Positions 38,301 to 47,822 of a stretch of DNA of 64,000 nucleotides are shown piece after piece. The notes under the pieces are model-generated. The model saw only the letters and a program-made list of their open reading frames with translations. It had not been told where the DNA came from and did no database searches. The translations under genes were made by a program, and so were the position numbers. Numbering within the stretch: the stretch's first letter is position 1; each line of letters starts with the position of its first letter. The stretch is from Lamellibrachia satsuma (lineage: Eukaryota > Annelida > Polychaeta > Sabellida > Siboglinidae): contig BSQZ01000009.1 of the NCBI GenBank assembly GCA_033239005.1, positions 9,143,252 to 9,207,251 of the forward strand, read 5' to 3'.

Positions 38301-41084
38301 AGGGACTCAACATCTGCCTTGTCTTTCTGGATGCGGGACCTTTGGAGATCTAGATGAGCCAGCTTGGAACCGCCTAGACCAATCACGTCTCTCAGCTCTC
38401 AAGTACATGGTCCTGTACTCGGCTGTTAGGTAGTACTTGCTCACAGCTCCTGGCTTCAAACTGAACCCGTTTGTTCCACCCGGCGTTTAGGTGTCTTTGT
38501 TAACTGTTTCCTAAATCATTTGGTCGACATGGAATCGCCCAAAAAGGTTTCTGGCACCGAGCTGAACTAAAAACCTTGCATAAATTCAGCATGGACATCT
38601 GGGTGTTCAACGGGCAATTGGGTCGTCTGAGTATAGGAGTACGGGAGGTAGCATGTGTAGTTATGCCTGTCATACGCGAAGCACCAGGGGATCGTTGCAC
38701 GAATAGATGCCAGGTGTAGCATCCAGTGTCCCTCACTTGATGCTCGAAACAGGCCTAACAAAATCTCGACCAAGTCCAGATAGGACAGCCAGAAGGTTGG
38801 GAGGCTTCCATTTCCAACTCGCACGAACTCAAGGTAGACTTCAAACAGGTACAAGATGCGGGCACATGACATGTTTTGGAAGACCTGCTTCAACGACACC
38901 TGTGACACATCTTTGCAGAGGTTACTAATGGTCTTTAGTGTGTCATCTATGTGGACCATGTCATCAGTGTGATTGGCTTGCAACCATGAGAGGAAACCTA
39001 TCCATGCCAGCCTGATGAGAGCCTCATATACTAGCTTGTGGAGTCCGACTGCCCGGTTGTACTTGCGACCATCCATCATTCCAGAATTAGAGCAATCACA
39101 CCTGACTCAATGCACAGATCCTGCAATCCAGCATCCTGGAATCGTTTCCCGCCTATTGCCAGCAGTGTGCATATGATGTGGAATACTCCAAGCCTGATGA
39201 TGACGGTCATCTTAAGCTTGTCAAGATGTGACCTCAGCAGCCTTTGCATATAGTGCCTGGTCAAAGACACCCATGATCTTGGTCAACTCTAAAGACCACA
39301 CAATGTTCAGTGACTGGTTGAGCACTTCGTTGACGTAGCCATTTGTGTCGCAGGTTTTTCCCCAATTTTTGTTGGGGTTTATCAATTAAAAAACGTTTAT
39401 CATGCTTTTTTCATACATCCATTACGCACCCAAAACACCTTTCAAATTTGAAATCTGATGGTTACCGAGAAAGGAATGAGCTCTTCCGTAGACCCCCCCA
39501 CAATGTTGGTCTGACAAAAAAGTTCAGATATAAAATCCTGTTTATGCTGCAAACCACATTTTTCTAAAGTTAATAATGAATAAAAAAGTGTTTTACCTAG
39601 CACATATTGGCATTTTATGCGCAACCAAAAGGATAAATCTACTCATTTGGAAAGGTTATCACATATTTTTGTACTTATATTGGTGGAACAAATAATTTGC
39701 AAACAATTAAGTTTTGTTCTCCCAACATCTGGTCTGGCCCATTGACTACTTTTGTTGTCTAAATTAGGTCTCTTTCTTTTCAGGTAGCACACTTTTTCGC
39801 TGGCATCTGGGCACTCATCCAAGCACGTCATTCCACGATAGACTTTGACTACCTTGAGTAAGTATACATAGTTCATGGGAAAATACATTGATTAATTTAC
39901 CGATAAATCTGGTGCCAACACAGGACCCAGATTAATTACTTATTTCGTATTTTCCGCCCCAATTTACATTGGCAATGCTTGTTATATTTAACGAAGAGCA
40001 ATTGTTATCTTGTGAAACACAGCATGCAGATGGTTCTAAAACCGGCCACTTATAGAAATGTGTTCTATCTCCTAGACAGTGCCTAATCTGTAGGATCTCA
40101 CAAAGAGGAAGGCCAAAGAGGGCCAGTCTTAGTCACACATTAGTTTACCATGCTACCATGTAGTAGAGCAATATGTTACATCTGAACAAAGTCAACAATT
40201 TAAGCTACAGGGGGACCATGGTGCAATGCCCCCCAAAAAAAATTTATATCAGTGCTCCAAAATTTTTTTTACAATGCACCTGATGTGCTGTTTCTGTGAT
40301 TTGTATGGCTATCTACAGTCACAAATTCAGGGCCATAGATTTGTCATGTTTATAAAAAAATTCATATACAGGTTGTGAGCATGGGACCATAAAATCAAAT
40401 GACTCTAAACGAAAGCTTAAGAAAATTGCTGTAAACTTTAATGGCTGGGTTATGCTAATAATGTTCTGGGGTTTTTTCTTATAATAATATCTATTATCAT
40501 TTCCATCTGGTATCTGAGTAGTTTAATTAGATTTTGAAACGGTCTATAGTGAAACAGTCTACAGTGCTATATCGTGTCGATATGTCTTATTATAGACACA
40601 ATGCTCGTGCTTGTTAAAGAAACACAGTTCGTTGACACTGCCTCAGACAGTCTGGTATTTGGGTCATTCAAAATCACTGATGCATGAGGTAACTGCTGTT
40701 TATAAACTTAAAAAAACTGGGACTTTTTTGCACAGGCTTATGTAATGGCAGAGTACCAGCTTGAAAGAGGGTGCGGGAATCAGGGTGGACGATATAGGGT
40801 AGCAGATGCCCAACTGTATTTTTAATCTTTGTATCATGTCTTGTTGCTAGTGTAACATTCTCTCAACGAGTGGATGATTTTATAACTTGCTGTGTTGTGT
40901 TATTACAAATGTAAAGTGAAACAACAGTTGACATTTTAATTGTTCTCCATAAAAAGGCTTTTCAGTCACTGATTCCTACTGCTGATTCTCTCTTCGTCTG
41001 CTTCATTTCAGGTACAGCATCCTACGATTCAATGAGTATTTTGCGAAGCGAGATGCACTTCTTTCTCTGAAGATGCCAGCATAG
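26658..41084 (+). CDS. ETNK1: Ethanolamine kinase, tandem copy 2 (complete, 8 exons, 364 aa)
   Basis: Exons 26658-26801, 27618-27883, 28796-28942, 29361-29503, 30027-30110, 30313-30476, 39784-39857, 41012-41084; all borders are GT/AG and phases agree (0, 2, 2, 1, 1, 0, 2). The 1095-nt coding sequence is close to human ETNK1 in length. In order: N-terminal helix '[17 protein letters not shown]', '[10 protein letters not shown]', '[14 protein letters not shown]', catalytic loop '[14 protein letters not shown]', metal-binding 'FIDFEY', '[12 protein letters not shown]', '[14 protein letters not shown]' and '[10 protein letters not shown]'. Exon 3 lacks 8 residues present in copies 1 and 3, and exon 7 has FFAG where the family has FFWG. 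Intron 6 is 9.3 kb, filled by transposons. It is the only copy fully inside the window and the best candidate for a working gene. Confidence 0.93.
27618..27883 (+). CDS. ETNK1: ETNK copy 2 exon 2
   Basis: Acceptor 'tgtggacag', donor 'gtcagt', 266 bp. N-lobe with '[19 protein letters not shown]' and '[17 protein letters not shown]'. Confidence 0.92.
28368..28650 (+). repeat. tRNA-derived SINE in ETNK copy 2 intron 2
   Basis: The head looks like a tRNA: 'ggactctcaatcgagaga' forms an anticodon-arm-like hairpin and 'acccgggtttaaat' fits a degenerate Pol III B box. The body ('gagtacctgtttacagacag', 'gctgaatgcttcccagaga') and tail ('gaatgaacaggtctgccag', 'gcactttgagc') recur at 57090-57370, 42050-42200, 41160-41250, 14530-14625 and 6417-6560. 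It is followed by an ATTTAAATCA palindromic spacer. Confidence 0.7.
28796..28942 (+). CDS. ETNK1: ETNK copy 2 exon 3 (24-bp in-frame deletion)
   Basis: Acceptor 'ctttatccacag', donor 'gtcagc', 147 bp against 171 in copies 1 and 3. After 'DEVMKQSQ' it goes directly to '[19 protein letters not shown]', missing the eight residues IPGPFxTx found in the others. The frame is kept. Confidence 0.9.
29361..29503 (+). CDS. ETNK1: ETNK copy 2 exon 4
   Basis: Single acceptor 'gccctgacag', donor 'gtgggt', 143 bp. Carries '[19 protein letters not shown]', the catalytic loop. Confidence 0.92.
30027..30110 (+). CDS. ETNK1: ETNK copy 2 exon 5
   Basis: Acceptor 'ccactttcag', donor 'gtaatg', 84 bp. '[20 protein letters not shown]' then SHFVEYAG; the family's NHF reads SHF, with His-Phe and Glu kept. 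Confidence 0.92.
30313..30476 (+). CDS. ETNK1: ETNK copy 2 exon 6
   Basis: Acceptor 'ggactttcag', donor 'gtgagt', 164 bp. '[19 protein letters not shown]' and '[13 protein letters not shown]'. Confidence 0.92.
30785..31330 (-). mobile_element. LINE-A 3'-end copy, ETNK copy 2 intron 6
   Basis: Minus-strand homology to the LINE-A C-terminal RT and 3' end: plus strand shows 'ttgccgtccaagcgaaaggc', 'agttacacaatcc', 'acaatttgttccattcattt' and 'tccttcttacgatatag'. The same insertion lies at 59690-60260 in copy 3 but not in copy 1. Confidence 0.78.
32544..33146 (-). pseudogene. LINE-B reverse transcriptase C-terminal half (two frames)
   Basis: 32850-33146 ('[20 protein letters not shown]', '[18 protein letters not shown]') and 32544-32843 ('[19 protein letters not shown]') are adjacent parts of one RT, split by a stop at 32847-32849. 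The ORF ends '[14 protein letters not shown]', the normal family terminus. Confidence 0.82.
33204..33301. repeat. 48-bp tandem duplication over the LINE-B RT active site (copy 2 only)
   Basis: The segment coding '[16 protein letters not shown]' occurs twice in a row, in frame. The copy at 63360-63420 has one unit, so this arose after copies 2 and 3 separated. Confidence 0.85.
33689..34168 (+). CDS. LINE-A endonuclease fragment
   Basis: '[18 protein letters not shown]' holds the catalytic E of the APE-type ET/ESW motif, and '[20 protein letters not shown]' is the glycine loop. Later blocks are scrambled by frameshifts. It begins exactly where LINE-A resumes after the LINE-B insertion. Confidence 0.75.
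   Translation: MVADIDPNVIGVTESWSDKDIIDAELALTGYVMFRKNRCERRGGGVILYVKESIQAYEITLKSEADCEEAIWSSLVTKNSTLTTGVVARCKTTKCCKGECDIMGDFSHGHIQWKLLECCGWRPKVSTSNTGLFPYSTCLVTYQMWECVGFNLVFSKLIS
35117..35440. repeat. Inverted duplication between two (TA)n tracts in LINE-A
   Basis: TA tract 35117-35182, then 35183-35296 is the reverse complement of the LINE-A stretch that follows the TA site ('aatgatttggaagatgac...ttacaggatgatc'), then a second TA tract 35297-35362, then the forward version of the same stretch from 35363. The arms can pair as a long hairpin. Confidence 0.85.
36111..36446. other. Unassigned intronic DNA
   Basis: No gene or known repeat recognised apart from a poly-G run near 36222. Located in ETNK copy 2 intron 6. 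Confidence 0.4.
36447..36690. repeat. 24-bp minisatellite
   Basis: About ten units of 'agctcagaacaacaacttacata' plus g or a (23-24 bp; two units have an extra 'aac'). No spacers between units, so not a CRISPR array. Confidence 0.95.
36870..37115 (-). CDS. C-terminal part of the uncharacterised family protein, stop inside Cys-rich tail
   Basis: '[20 protein letters not shown]' and '[19 protein letters not shown]' end at a TAA. Past it the same frame still reads a Cys-rich tail ('[20 protein letters not shown]') to about 36720, so the TAA is a nonsense change in a likely metal-binding region. Confidence 0.6.
   Translation of the reverse strand: MLNEERSGPASFHHAEIASTCMFFRVNTQASIWKCCLQTQPFVADPRECGWTTDDDGFLVIEWMRTSPAPDAVLELSSCKC
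37359..38141 (-). CDS. Middle part of the uncharacterised family protein (260 aa open frame)
   Basis: Contains '[20 protein letters not shown]', '[14 protein letters not shown]', '[15 protein letters not shown]', '[20 protein letters not shown]' and, near the end, '[19 protein letters not shown]'. The order D-G/F-M...DVVF(D/N)VY is reminiscent of a nuclease-like core with spaced acidic residues, but I cannot assign a domain. It is the longest surviving frame of the pseudogene. The Met at 38141 is unlikely to be the original start, since homology continues upstream in other frames. Confidence 0.55.
   Translation of the reverse strand: MTKQNFKTFSNVNTKKASGRGTAKEVVLKADINLFGHMTVVAQSRQLHMGDVLAHPLAPLPWALANADGSLRKVNKVALARELERNVSPHKDIPDPSTCIIFGMILVQKMNSNKTFPQLAGSVMSLVLHDGSQSHRIDVVFNVYRETSIKNAERCIWGSGTAIQFSTGTLQEPTYPAVQEVPVKLLQQVQYDQIQDWDNGRVKGGHSDNRRHKCHGALSWFQHDRDIPCSIYQKCGTKKCTWFIDYGKLASSLEDSICDT
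39784..39857 (+). CDS. ETNK1: ETNK copy 2 exon 7
   Basis: Acceptor 'tttcttttcag', donor 'gtaagt', 74 bp. '[20 protein letters not shown]'; the usual Trp after FF is Ala. Confidence 0.9.
41012..41084 (+). CDS. ETNK1: ETNK copy 2 exon 8 with stop
   Basis: Acceptor 'cttcatttcag', 73 bp, TAG at 41082-41084. '[19 protein letters not shown]' to the end. Confidence 0.9.
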
Positions 41085-43628
41085 TCGGCATCTTGTAGCA
41101 GACGACAAAACACACACATCAGTTGTCATTTATTCAACAAAGATGCTTCCCTGATGTCGAGTTGGTGTTCGAATGAACAGGTCTGCGAGTGGGGTGAACT
41201 GTAAAATGCTTTGAATGGTCCCAAGGACCGGATGCAACACTGTATAAGAAGATACCTTTACATAGATGCTCAATATGAATGTATTTACATATTATCTATC
41301 TATGCTAAATATTTGTAAATTATTTTTTCCTAACACAGTGTATAAATTACAAAGTAGCAAGATTGGGATAACCTAATTATGATTTACATACTACATATAA
41401 TAATATATATATATATATACATTTAAAGGCATTGTGGTTATTCCATTGGACTCTCAGTCAAGAGGACTAGGGTTTTAATCCTCCTGCTGTTTTTTGAAGC
41501 CTGGGCAATCATGTTGACGCCACGTTGCTCCAATTCATTCGGCTGTAAGATATAAGTACCAATGTAAAGTATAGGCCAGTTTGATTTATTTAGTTTTTAT
41601 GTGCTAATGTTAGTAAGTCATTTGGAAGTTTATTCGATGTATTAAGCCTAGATTAGCAACAGAAAAACAGGTTTCTAAAAGTTTATAGTTAAACCACCCA
41701 AGTGGATATGGACAAAATCCATATGGTGTCAAAGATTGAGGATACTGTTTAGACACTTCAGCCTTCCCTTTAATCCTGACATTTGCTAAATTGCTCTGAC
41801 CCAAACCGAGAAGGAGCCCTGGATTTGGCGCAGCTCCAAGAGTTCAAAAGTTTAACTTGCAAAATTGGGAAAGGAAGACTGGCAGACGTCATTGTCGAGT
41901 GGTTGAGAGGGTGGGTGGATTTAACAAGCTGACCAATAGTAAAGCATATTGGGTATTTAAACAATCACAGCGCCTCTAGTGACGGTGTCTGATTTTGGAA
42001 AACTGGGAGTATAAATACCCCGAAGAAGACAAAAAGAGGGAGGCATGTATCTTACACCCAGCTCCAGAGAGTGCGGTATCTTTCACACAGTAATTGTAGC
42101 ATGGCTGAATGCCTCAAAAGACATTGTGTAGACACTGGAATGAACAAGTCTGCCAGTAGGTGAAGTGTACAATGCTTTGAGCAGTTGTAAGGACTAGACA
42201 TTGTAAGAAAATTTTTTTCACACTGCCGCTCAAAAAGCAATCTTTGGTCTTCTAGTATTATTGATAATTATGTTATACTCATATGTGTAGCCATAACTGA
42301 TCCAGCTGTCACATTGTAAAGATTTCCGTGTTCCTTATATTTCACTGACTGCTTTTATATTTCTTGTTTCACCTCCTATATCACTTATTGTAAATTAAAT
42401 TGGGAAACAGACGGGATATACACGAACTATCAAGATGAGAAATCCTGCATTTAAAGAAAAACTCATAATGTTTGGCTTGAACATAGCAGCATAGAACGCC
42501 ATGTTATGGATATCCATCGTATGGATAATCATACGACGTTTAAATAAAAGAATATGTGTCAACGCTGTCTTTGCGCACTATATGCTAAAATAAATGATAC
42601 AAAGTCTTAATCAAAACTAATTTTAATAAACCTTCAGCATAAAAGATCACGTATATTAACTAAACTCACTGTGGTGTCATTGCCTAAAAAATTGCATGTC
42701 CTATCAAACAATCAAATGTCAACACATCAGTTCACGTATTGCCCACTGATGTGAGGAACCAGAAAGAAGTACCCCAGTAGGCGGTTCTACACAATCTGTA
42801 GCCTTAGACCATTATTGAAAATTCAGTTGTGGAGTCCACCATTTTTTTAAAAGTTTGACAGCTGTCATTTGTCAAAGAAAGCAATCTTATGGAGACATGA
42901 ATTTTCGCTTGTGTTGGTTCAACCCATTTAATGTTATGTGATTAATATCTAAAACCAATAAACAGAAAGGTAAAACAAACCAGAACGTGGTGATTTGTTT
43001 AAAGCACCATCAAAAGTTTAATACATTTTCGTTCTGCCCACTGTCTCATATACAATTACATTACCCTATATTGTGACATCCATGCATTCCACTTATAAAT
43101 ATGCTGTTCTTTTATAGCAAAACTGCACTATATAGCACATGACCAACATAATGCTACTAAAACGTCAACACAATATATTTTTTGGCTAGGAGTCTATTAC
43201 ACTAACTTCTAACACATGAAAATGGACATTCAATGTTGTGATTCTTCCATTTTCTTTTGTTAGAAGTTAGTCAGACACATATCCAACTAACCACAAGGCA
43301 CAGATCAAAATGGACTTCTATTGTTTTGACTTTTCAACAGCAATAAGCAACGTAAACACCATCTTACTTCTGCAAAACAGCAACGATTACCACGCCCAAC
43401 ATCACGTATAACTAATACGGTGTGGTCTATCAATGGATTCACTAACTTCCCCGTAGGAGAATCCATCGTACTGGACACAACAACAATAACTTCCAGACTA
43501 AATATCCCCGGGAGAAGACGTAACACAAAGAAGAACAGGACGAACACTGACATGCACACCATACGACAGTCATATGGCTAGTTGGCTACAAAAGTTTCAC
43601 TTCTGACAACATCACAAGCTCGACTGTA
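41085..43628. other. Intergenic region between ETNK copy 2 and SDHAF2-B
   Basis: Tail-to-tail spacer of about 2.5 kb. SINE pieces at 41160-41250, about 41430-41480 (tRNA-like head 'ggactctcagtcaagagga') and 42050-42200. 42423-43628 has no counterpart beside copy 1. An inverted pair 'gactaacttct' / 'agaagttagt' around 43190-43270 may be a small hairpin. No gene seen. Confidence 0.45.
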
Positions 43629-43738
43629 TCACTTGAGTTCCGGCCATCCAGTTCTCAGTTCCCTTCCTTCATTCTCGGCGTGATGCTTCAACATGTCCAT
43701 TACTTCATTGTCAAATTCCTCGGGTGCTGGCTGCGATC
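43629..43738 (-). CDS. SDHAF2: SDHAF2-B exon 4 with stop
   Basis: Acceptor 'gattccattgcag', 110 bp; 'GSQPAPEEFDNEVMDMLKHH' to 'GWPELK' and TGA. This is the exon lost from copy A. Confidence 0.9.
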
Positions 43739-46112
43739 CTGCAATGGAATCTGAGTAAGAGAAAACATTCGAAACAAGGACGGGAACATCAAGCAAAACG
43801 TGGCCGATTTGATGGGCAAAACAAAGTTCAAAGTCTGCAGTAGGGTCATTCCATGTCAAATCAACCAATTTTCGGGAAATTTCAAGTTTCTCAGAATTTG
43901 CTTAAATTTTAACCAATGAATAAGTAACTATACCTGAGCACTTCTGCAAAACAGGGGGTAAGCGCCCAAACACGCACCCATTATTTTTATCTGTTTTCAA
44001 GTGCTTCTAACTTAAGAAGCTACATATCTGAAAAATTTGCTGAATATATAGATAGACTGGTGCAGATTATCTACACAAAATTCAAGAATGATAGGACAAA
44101 TGGTATTGTGGGTGCATGAAAAATTCCGAGAAGGATTTCAGCAGTCTGTATCTCATTGTTGTGTTACAGTAAAATGTCCAAATTGCCACCATATATTGCC
44201 AGGGATACTGACAATAACCGGATAGTTCAGTAGACTTCTAGTTCCTATTCTTTCATAATAATTCAGCCTTAAACTTTAACTGTTTTATATTTTACGAATT
44301 TCAGCACCCAAAATGAGAATGTGGGACAAGTCGTATGACCACCACTTTTTTTTAATGTGCATAGTCCTTTATTAGGTAAACAACATATTAAAATTTCAGG
44401 ATGGTGTTCTGTCTCATTTAATTAATATTGCAGCTGAAAGTTACTGTTTTGCCCAATGGCATTTTTCTTAAAATTTCTCCCAAATTGGCCAAAAATATCC
44501 AAAATAAAAGTCGCATAGCCTGGGAGGTAGCTGCTTAGTAAAGCTGAATCCATGAATGACGCTGCTCTAATTGACAACTGTGGATTTTAGGTCGATAAAT
44601 AAATAAAATTATCCAAAATAGTTTTAAAAACATGCTTCTATTACTACAAATACACAAGTAGCCCTGCTGAATTGTTTCGCCACTTATCATTACCATCGAT
44701 AGTTCAGTGTACGATTGACGATAACTATCGATAGATTAATTCACTATCAATACTATTGCACCTTCACATTGACTATTGTGATGCATCGATAGTTTGATGT
44801 GTTGTTACACCTCTATAAATAAAGGTCATTGTACAGCTGTACATAAATAAAGGTCATTGTACAGCTGTACATAAATAAATGTCAACTATAATTTAGTTAC
44901 ACTGTACTGCATTTTCCCAAACTTGCTGACACTAAAAGATACCTCAAAACCTGACTCTATTTAGATGCACCGGTAAAAAATAGCAAGGCTGAAGATTGTT
45001 TACGTGATACAAAATCACACCCTTTGAACCACCGAGGGCACGATTTTATCAATAGCTGTGAAGCAACATTGTTTATTCAACTATATTCAAAGGAAAATGG
45101 CAGAACATTATTTTTGAGTAACAGGTGAATGGGAGATTTTGTTTAACTGGAGGAACCCTAAAACAAGGGTGCTACACAAGGAGTTTCCTACCAGAAAAGG
45201 GAGACTGATCAGGTACGATAAAGGACAAATAACAAACAATCTGATTATATTCATTGCGCACATTCAAGAAAGGTATTTACCAATCATCCAGTAGTATATG
45301 TCCCAGTCACTGCCTGGTTTGTTGATGATTAAATCGTACATCCTCAGTTGTTTGTCGTTCATGTCGTCAAGATAGCGGTCAACAAACGTACTGCAAGAGA
45401 GCATGCACATGTTCTCTTAATGCTCTAGTTTGCCTACGATGTGTAGTAACACAGCGGACACCACTTACAGTGGATGTCAGATATAATGGACAATGCCTCG
45501 GCTTCAGTCCTCCACACAATCAAGTGGAGCGAGCTTCGACCGTACTCAATCTCACTGACATGGGCAATAAATTAATGGAAACATTTTTCATCTACCAATT
45601 TGTACATGCTACCAGTATGAATGATTAAAAATAAATATACGGATAATTATATATTATGGGTAGACTACTGTAACACTCTTGATAAGCCATTGGCTGCCTT
45701 GTCCACTTGCCATCTGGAGCTTATTATTTTGAATAGCATTCTTGTTAAATCTTATTTGAAAAACGTTTTCAAACCTTGTTAAATAAATAAGAAATGGAAG
45801 ATTCCTGAAGCATACAACTGACCAGTAACACACATTTTCATTAGAGACATTGTAAACTCTACTCACCTGAGGAGAATTCCATTTTCAAGCATTCCTCGTT
45901 TGCGACTTTGATAGACGAGTCGTGCTTTCTTCAACTCTGATGTCTCGCCTACCCGCTCCACGAAGTCGGGCAGAGTAGGTTCTGTGACGTGTTCGGGGGT
46001 GTGTAGCGGCCCTGTTGGTGGTTCACTGCACTCAGTGGACAAGGAGCGGACACACTGGCCAGCTGCTCGGCTTATCCGTACACATCTCAGGCCACTCTGC
46101 TGAAGCAACCAA
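43629..46112 (-). CDS. SDHAF2: SDHAF2 copy B (exons 2-4; short exon 1 not located)
   Basis: Succinate dehydrogenase assembly factor 2, the small mitochondrial protein that promotes covalent FAD attachment to SDHA. Minus-strand exons: 45867-46112, 45281-45390, 43629-43738 (stop TGA 43629-43631). Phases agree (2, 1). Exon 2 gives a basic presequence ('ISRAAGQCVRSLSTE'), then 'LPDFVERVGET' and 'KKARLVYQSRKRGMLENGIL' with the conserved RGMLE motif; exon 3 'DMNDKQLRMYDLIINK' and 'SDWDIYYW'; exon 4 'PAPEEFDNEVMDMLKHHAE'. The four-exon layout with a tiny first exon fits the vertebrate gene. No in-frame ATG exists in exon 2 before a stop upstream, so the start is on another exon. Likely functional. 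Confidence 0.88.
43839..45280. other. SDHAF2-B intron 3
   Basis: Matches 15257-15987 of copy A in blocks, with extra sequence in B (about 44100-44450 and 44520-44930). The extra part contains repeated ATCGATAGT-like motifs at 44690-44800 and a tandem 30-bp unit 'ataaataaaggtcattgtac' at 44813-44880; copy A keeps only traces of the former. Confidence 0.5.
45281..45390 (-). CDS. SDHAF2: SDHAF2-B exon 3
   Basis: Acceptor 'ctcttgcag', donor 'gtaaat', 110 bp; 'FVDRYLDDMNDKQLRMYDLI' and 'WDIYYW'. Confidence 0.9.
45668..45760 (+). repeat. LINE-A 3'-end fragment in SDHAF2-B intron 2
   Basis: Same fragment as 16375-16485 in copy A ('gataagccattggctgcctt'). Confidence 0.75.
45867..46112 (-). CDS. SDHAF2: SDHAF2-B exon 2
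   Basis: Acceptor 'cactttcaag', donor 'gtgagt', 246 bp; mitochondrial-presequence-like start followed by the RGMLEN motif. Confidence 0.87.
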
Positions 46113-46341
46113 CTTGAAAGTGAAAATTCACTAAAACATGTTTAATATTAATTTATATAATGATCTTCTAGCTGCAAACTATTCATCTGATGTATACTTA
46201 CATATTTTATGACAACCTACGTTGCTTGATAATTAGTGTGGATATAAATGTTTAGAACAGCTCAGAATTGCAGCTTCAAAGTGAAGTACAATGAAGTGGC
46301 CCGTATCGTGTCTGCCTTGCCTGCTGTCTTTGCTCTGCAGA

Positions 46342-46345
<4 letters not shown>

Positions 46346-46395
<50 letters not shown>

Positions 46396-46575
46396 ATTTA
46401 GAGGGGGCATGCAGGCTCTTAAACAAGCTAAACTAAACACAGCCCTTCGAAAGATTGGCTATATATATACTACAGTATATATATATATGTATATATATAT
46501 ATTCAAATTTAGAGGGGGCATGCAGGCTCTTAAACAAGCTAAACTAAACACAGCCCTTGGAAATATTGGCTAGTA
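46346..46575. repeat. TA tracts separating a ~70-bp direct duplication
   Basis: (TA)n at 46346-46391, then 'ttcaaatttagagggggcat...cagcccttcgaaagattggct' (46391-46461), then a TA-rich link to 46500, then the same ~70 bp again (46501-46572). The duplicate differs by a few bases. Confidence 0.9.
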
Positions 46576-46774
46576 CATTAAAACACATAACCACATCAAA
46601 GACATTGTTGACCTTGAGCTACAACCACACAACGTAAATAAATAGCTCCTTTCCGTGTCAACTGCTGTATTGGGCAAACTAATAAATTGGTATCATTGAG
46701 CAGTTTCCATTGTTGCAGTTTACTGGGACTACTTAGAAGGCACAATTGTAGCACACACTACTAGCCTTTTAACA

Positions 46775-47020
46775 AGATTTGCCATCCAAGCCAAAGGCCC
46801 AGAAGGCAAGTGGACAAAGAAGCCATTGGCTTATCAAGAGTTCAACAATGTTCATCTACTTATAACCCGCCCTCCTGAGATATGTGTCAACCTTGTTTTT
46901 AATTATATTCACGCTGCTAGCAGTTACACAATCTGTAGACAATTTGTTCCATTCATTTATTGTCCTCTGTGAGAATGAGTGCTTCCTGATGTCCAATCTA
47001 CATTGATCCTTTTACATAAC
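46775..47020 (-). repeat. LINE-A 3'-end fragment
   Basis: Plus strand shows 'aacaagatttgccatccaagc', 'ggcttatcaagagttcaaca' and 'acaatttgttccattcattt', the reverse of the LINE-A terminus and last RT codons. Confidence 0.75.
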
Positions 47021-47094
47021 ATCTTGTTACGTAAAACGTTTTAAACTGCTATGCACCAGCCCACTGTATAGAATGCAGTTGTAGTCATTAAAAA

Positions 47095-47420
47095 AGCTAA
47101 GCGCCATTTTACTATGTAGGAAAAAGCAGTTGTAGCGATTTAAACCACTACACGAAAGAGTAGCGATTTAAACGGCTGCACGATTGTCCACTACATAGCA
47201 CAGGACGCGCAGTTGAACTTGTAGAGATTTAACCCACTACGTGATAGTCCACTACATAATCATAGACATAGAAATTAGAATGCGCAGTTGTAGCAATTTA
47301 AACCTCAACACGCCAGTCTATTATATATATATATATATATATACTATACTACTATATATATATATATATATATATATATGTCGCATGCCTGTAGTCGTTT
47401 AAGCAGCAACGCACTAGTCT
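47095..47420. repeat. Degenerate ~60-bp satellite with TA tracts
   Basis: Four to five units around 'gcgcagttgtagcgatttaa' and 'accactacacgatagtccac' plus 'tacata'. TA runs at 47322-47340 and 47353-47379. An inverted short stretch of the same satellite is at 17370-17470. Confidence 0.75.
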
Positions 47421-47822
47421 ACTAGCAATAGGAACTCGGCTAAACACCAGGCTTTAATTTACTTGCTTGGAAAACACTTAATTAAACAGCTTTGCCTTTG
47501 GCGGCACAGCGGACATTATACGACCTTGAATTGAATTGAATTTTATTCAACATTTCAACACAGTGAATGCAGTAAAGATTCATATGACAGCAGCATTAAG
47601 CTGCTATACCCTGTAATACATACTGAAAACCTACATTGAAATGTTGAAGGGAAATGCAAGAAGTGTAATACTTATAAATAGCATTTCCTATTTCATAATA
47701 CAGACATGGATTTATAGATCATTTGACAGATGAAATAAATATAATTAATCTAAATAAATTTGACACCCATTTAAGATTAGAAAGTAGTCGCACACAAACA
47801 TTTAATGTAAAATAAAAGAAGA

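Larger units (their letters stand above)
36700..39345 (-). pseudogene. Decayed gene of an uncharacterised, repeated animal protein family
   Basis: On the minus strand, pieces of one long protein lie in order but in different frames: '[19 protein letters not shown]' (39240-39340), '[20 protein letters not shown]' (39076-39270), '[20 protein letters not shown]' to '[13 protein letters not shown]' (38567-39079), '[12 protein letters not shown]' and '[19 protein letters not shown]' (38390-38560), a 260-residue block (37359-38141) and a Cys-rich tail (36720-37115). I recognise this as a protein seen in many copies in marine animal genomes, with no function I can name. At least five frameshifts or stops make it a pseudogene. 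It lies antisense in ETNK copy 2 intron 6 and is absent from copies 1 and 3 as far as visible. Confidence 0.7.

Noticed and set aside
44690..44800. Repeated ATCGATAGT motifs as a regulatory cluster
   Set aside because: Probably a remnant of a small DNA element in an intron; copy A keeps only traces and nothing ties it to regulation.
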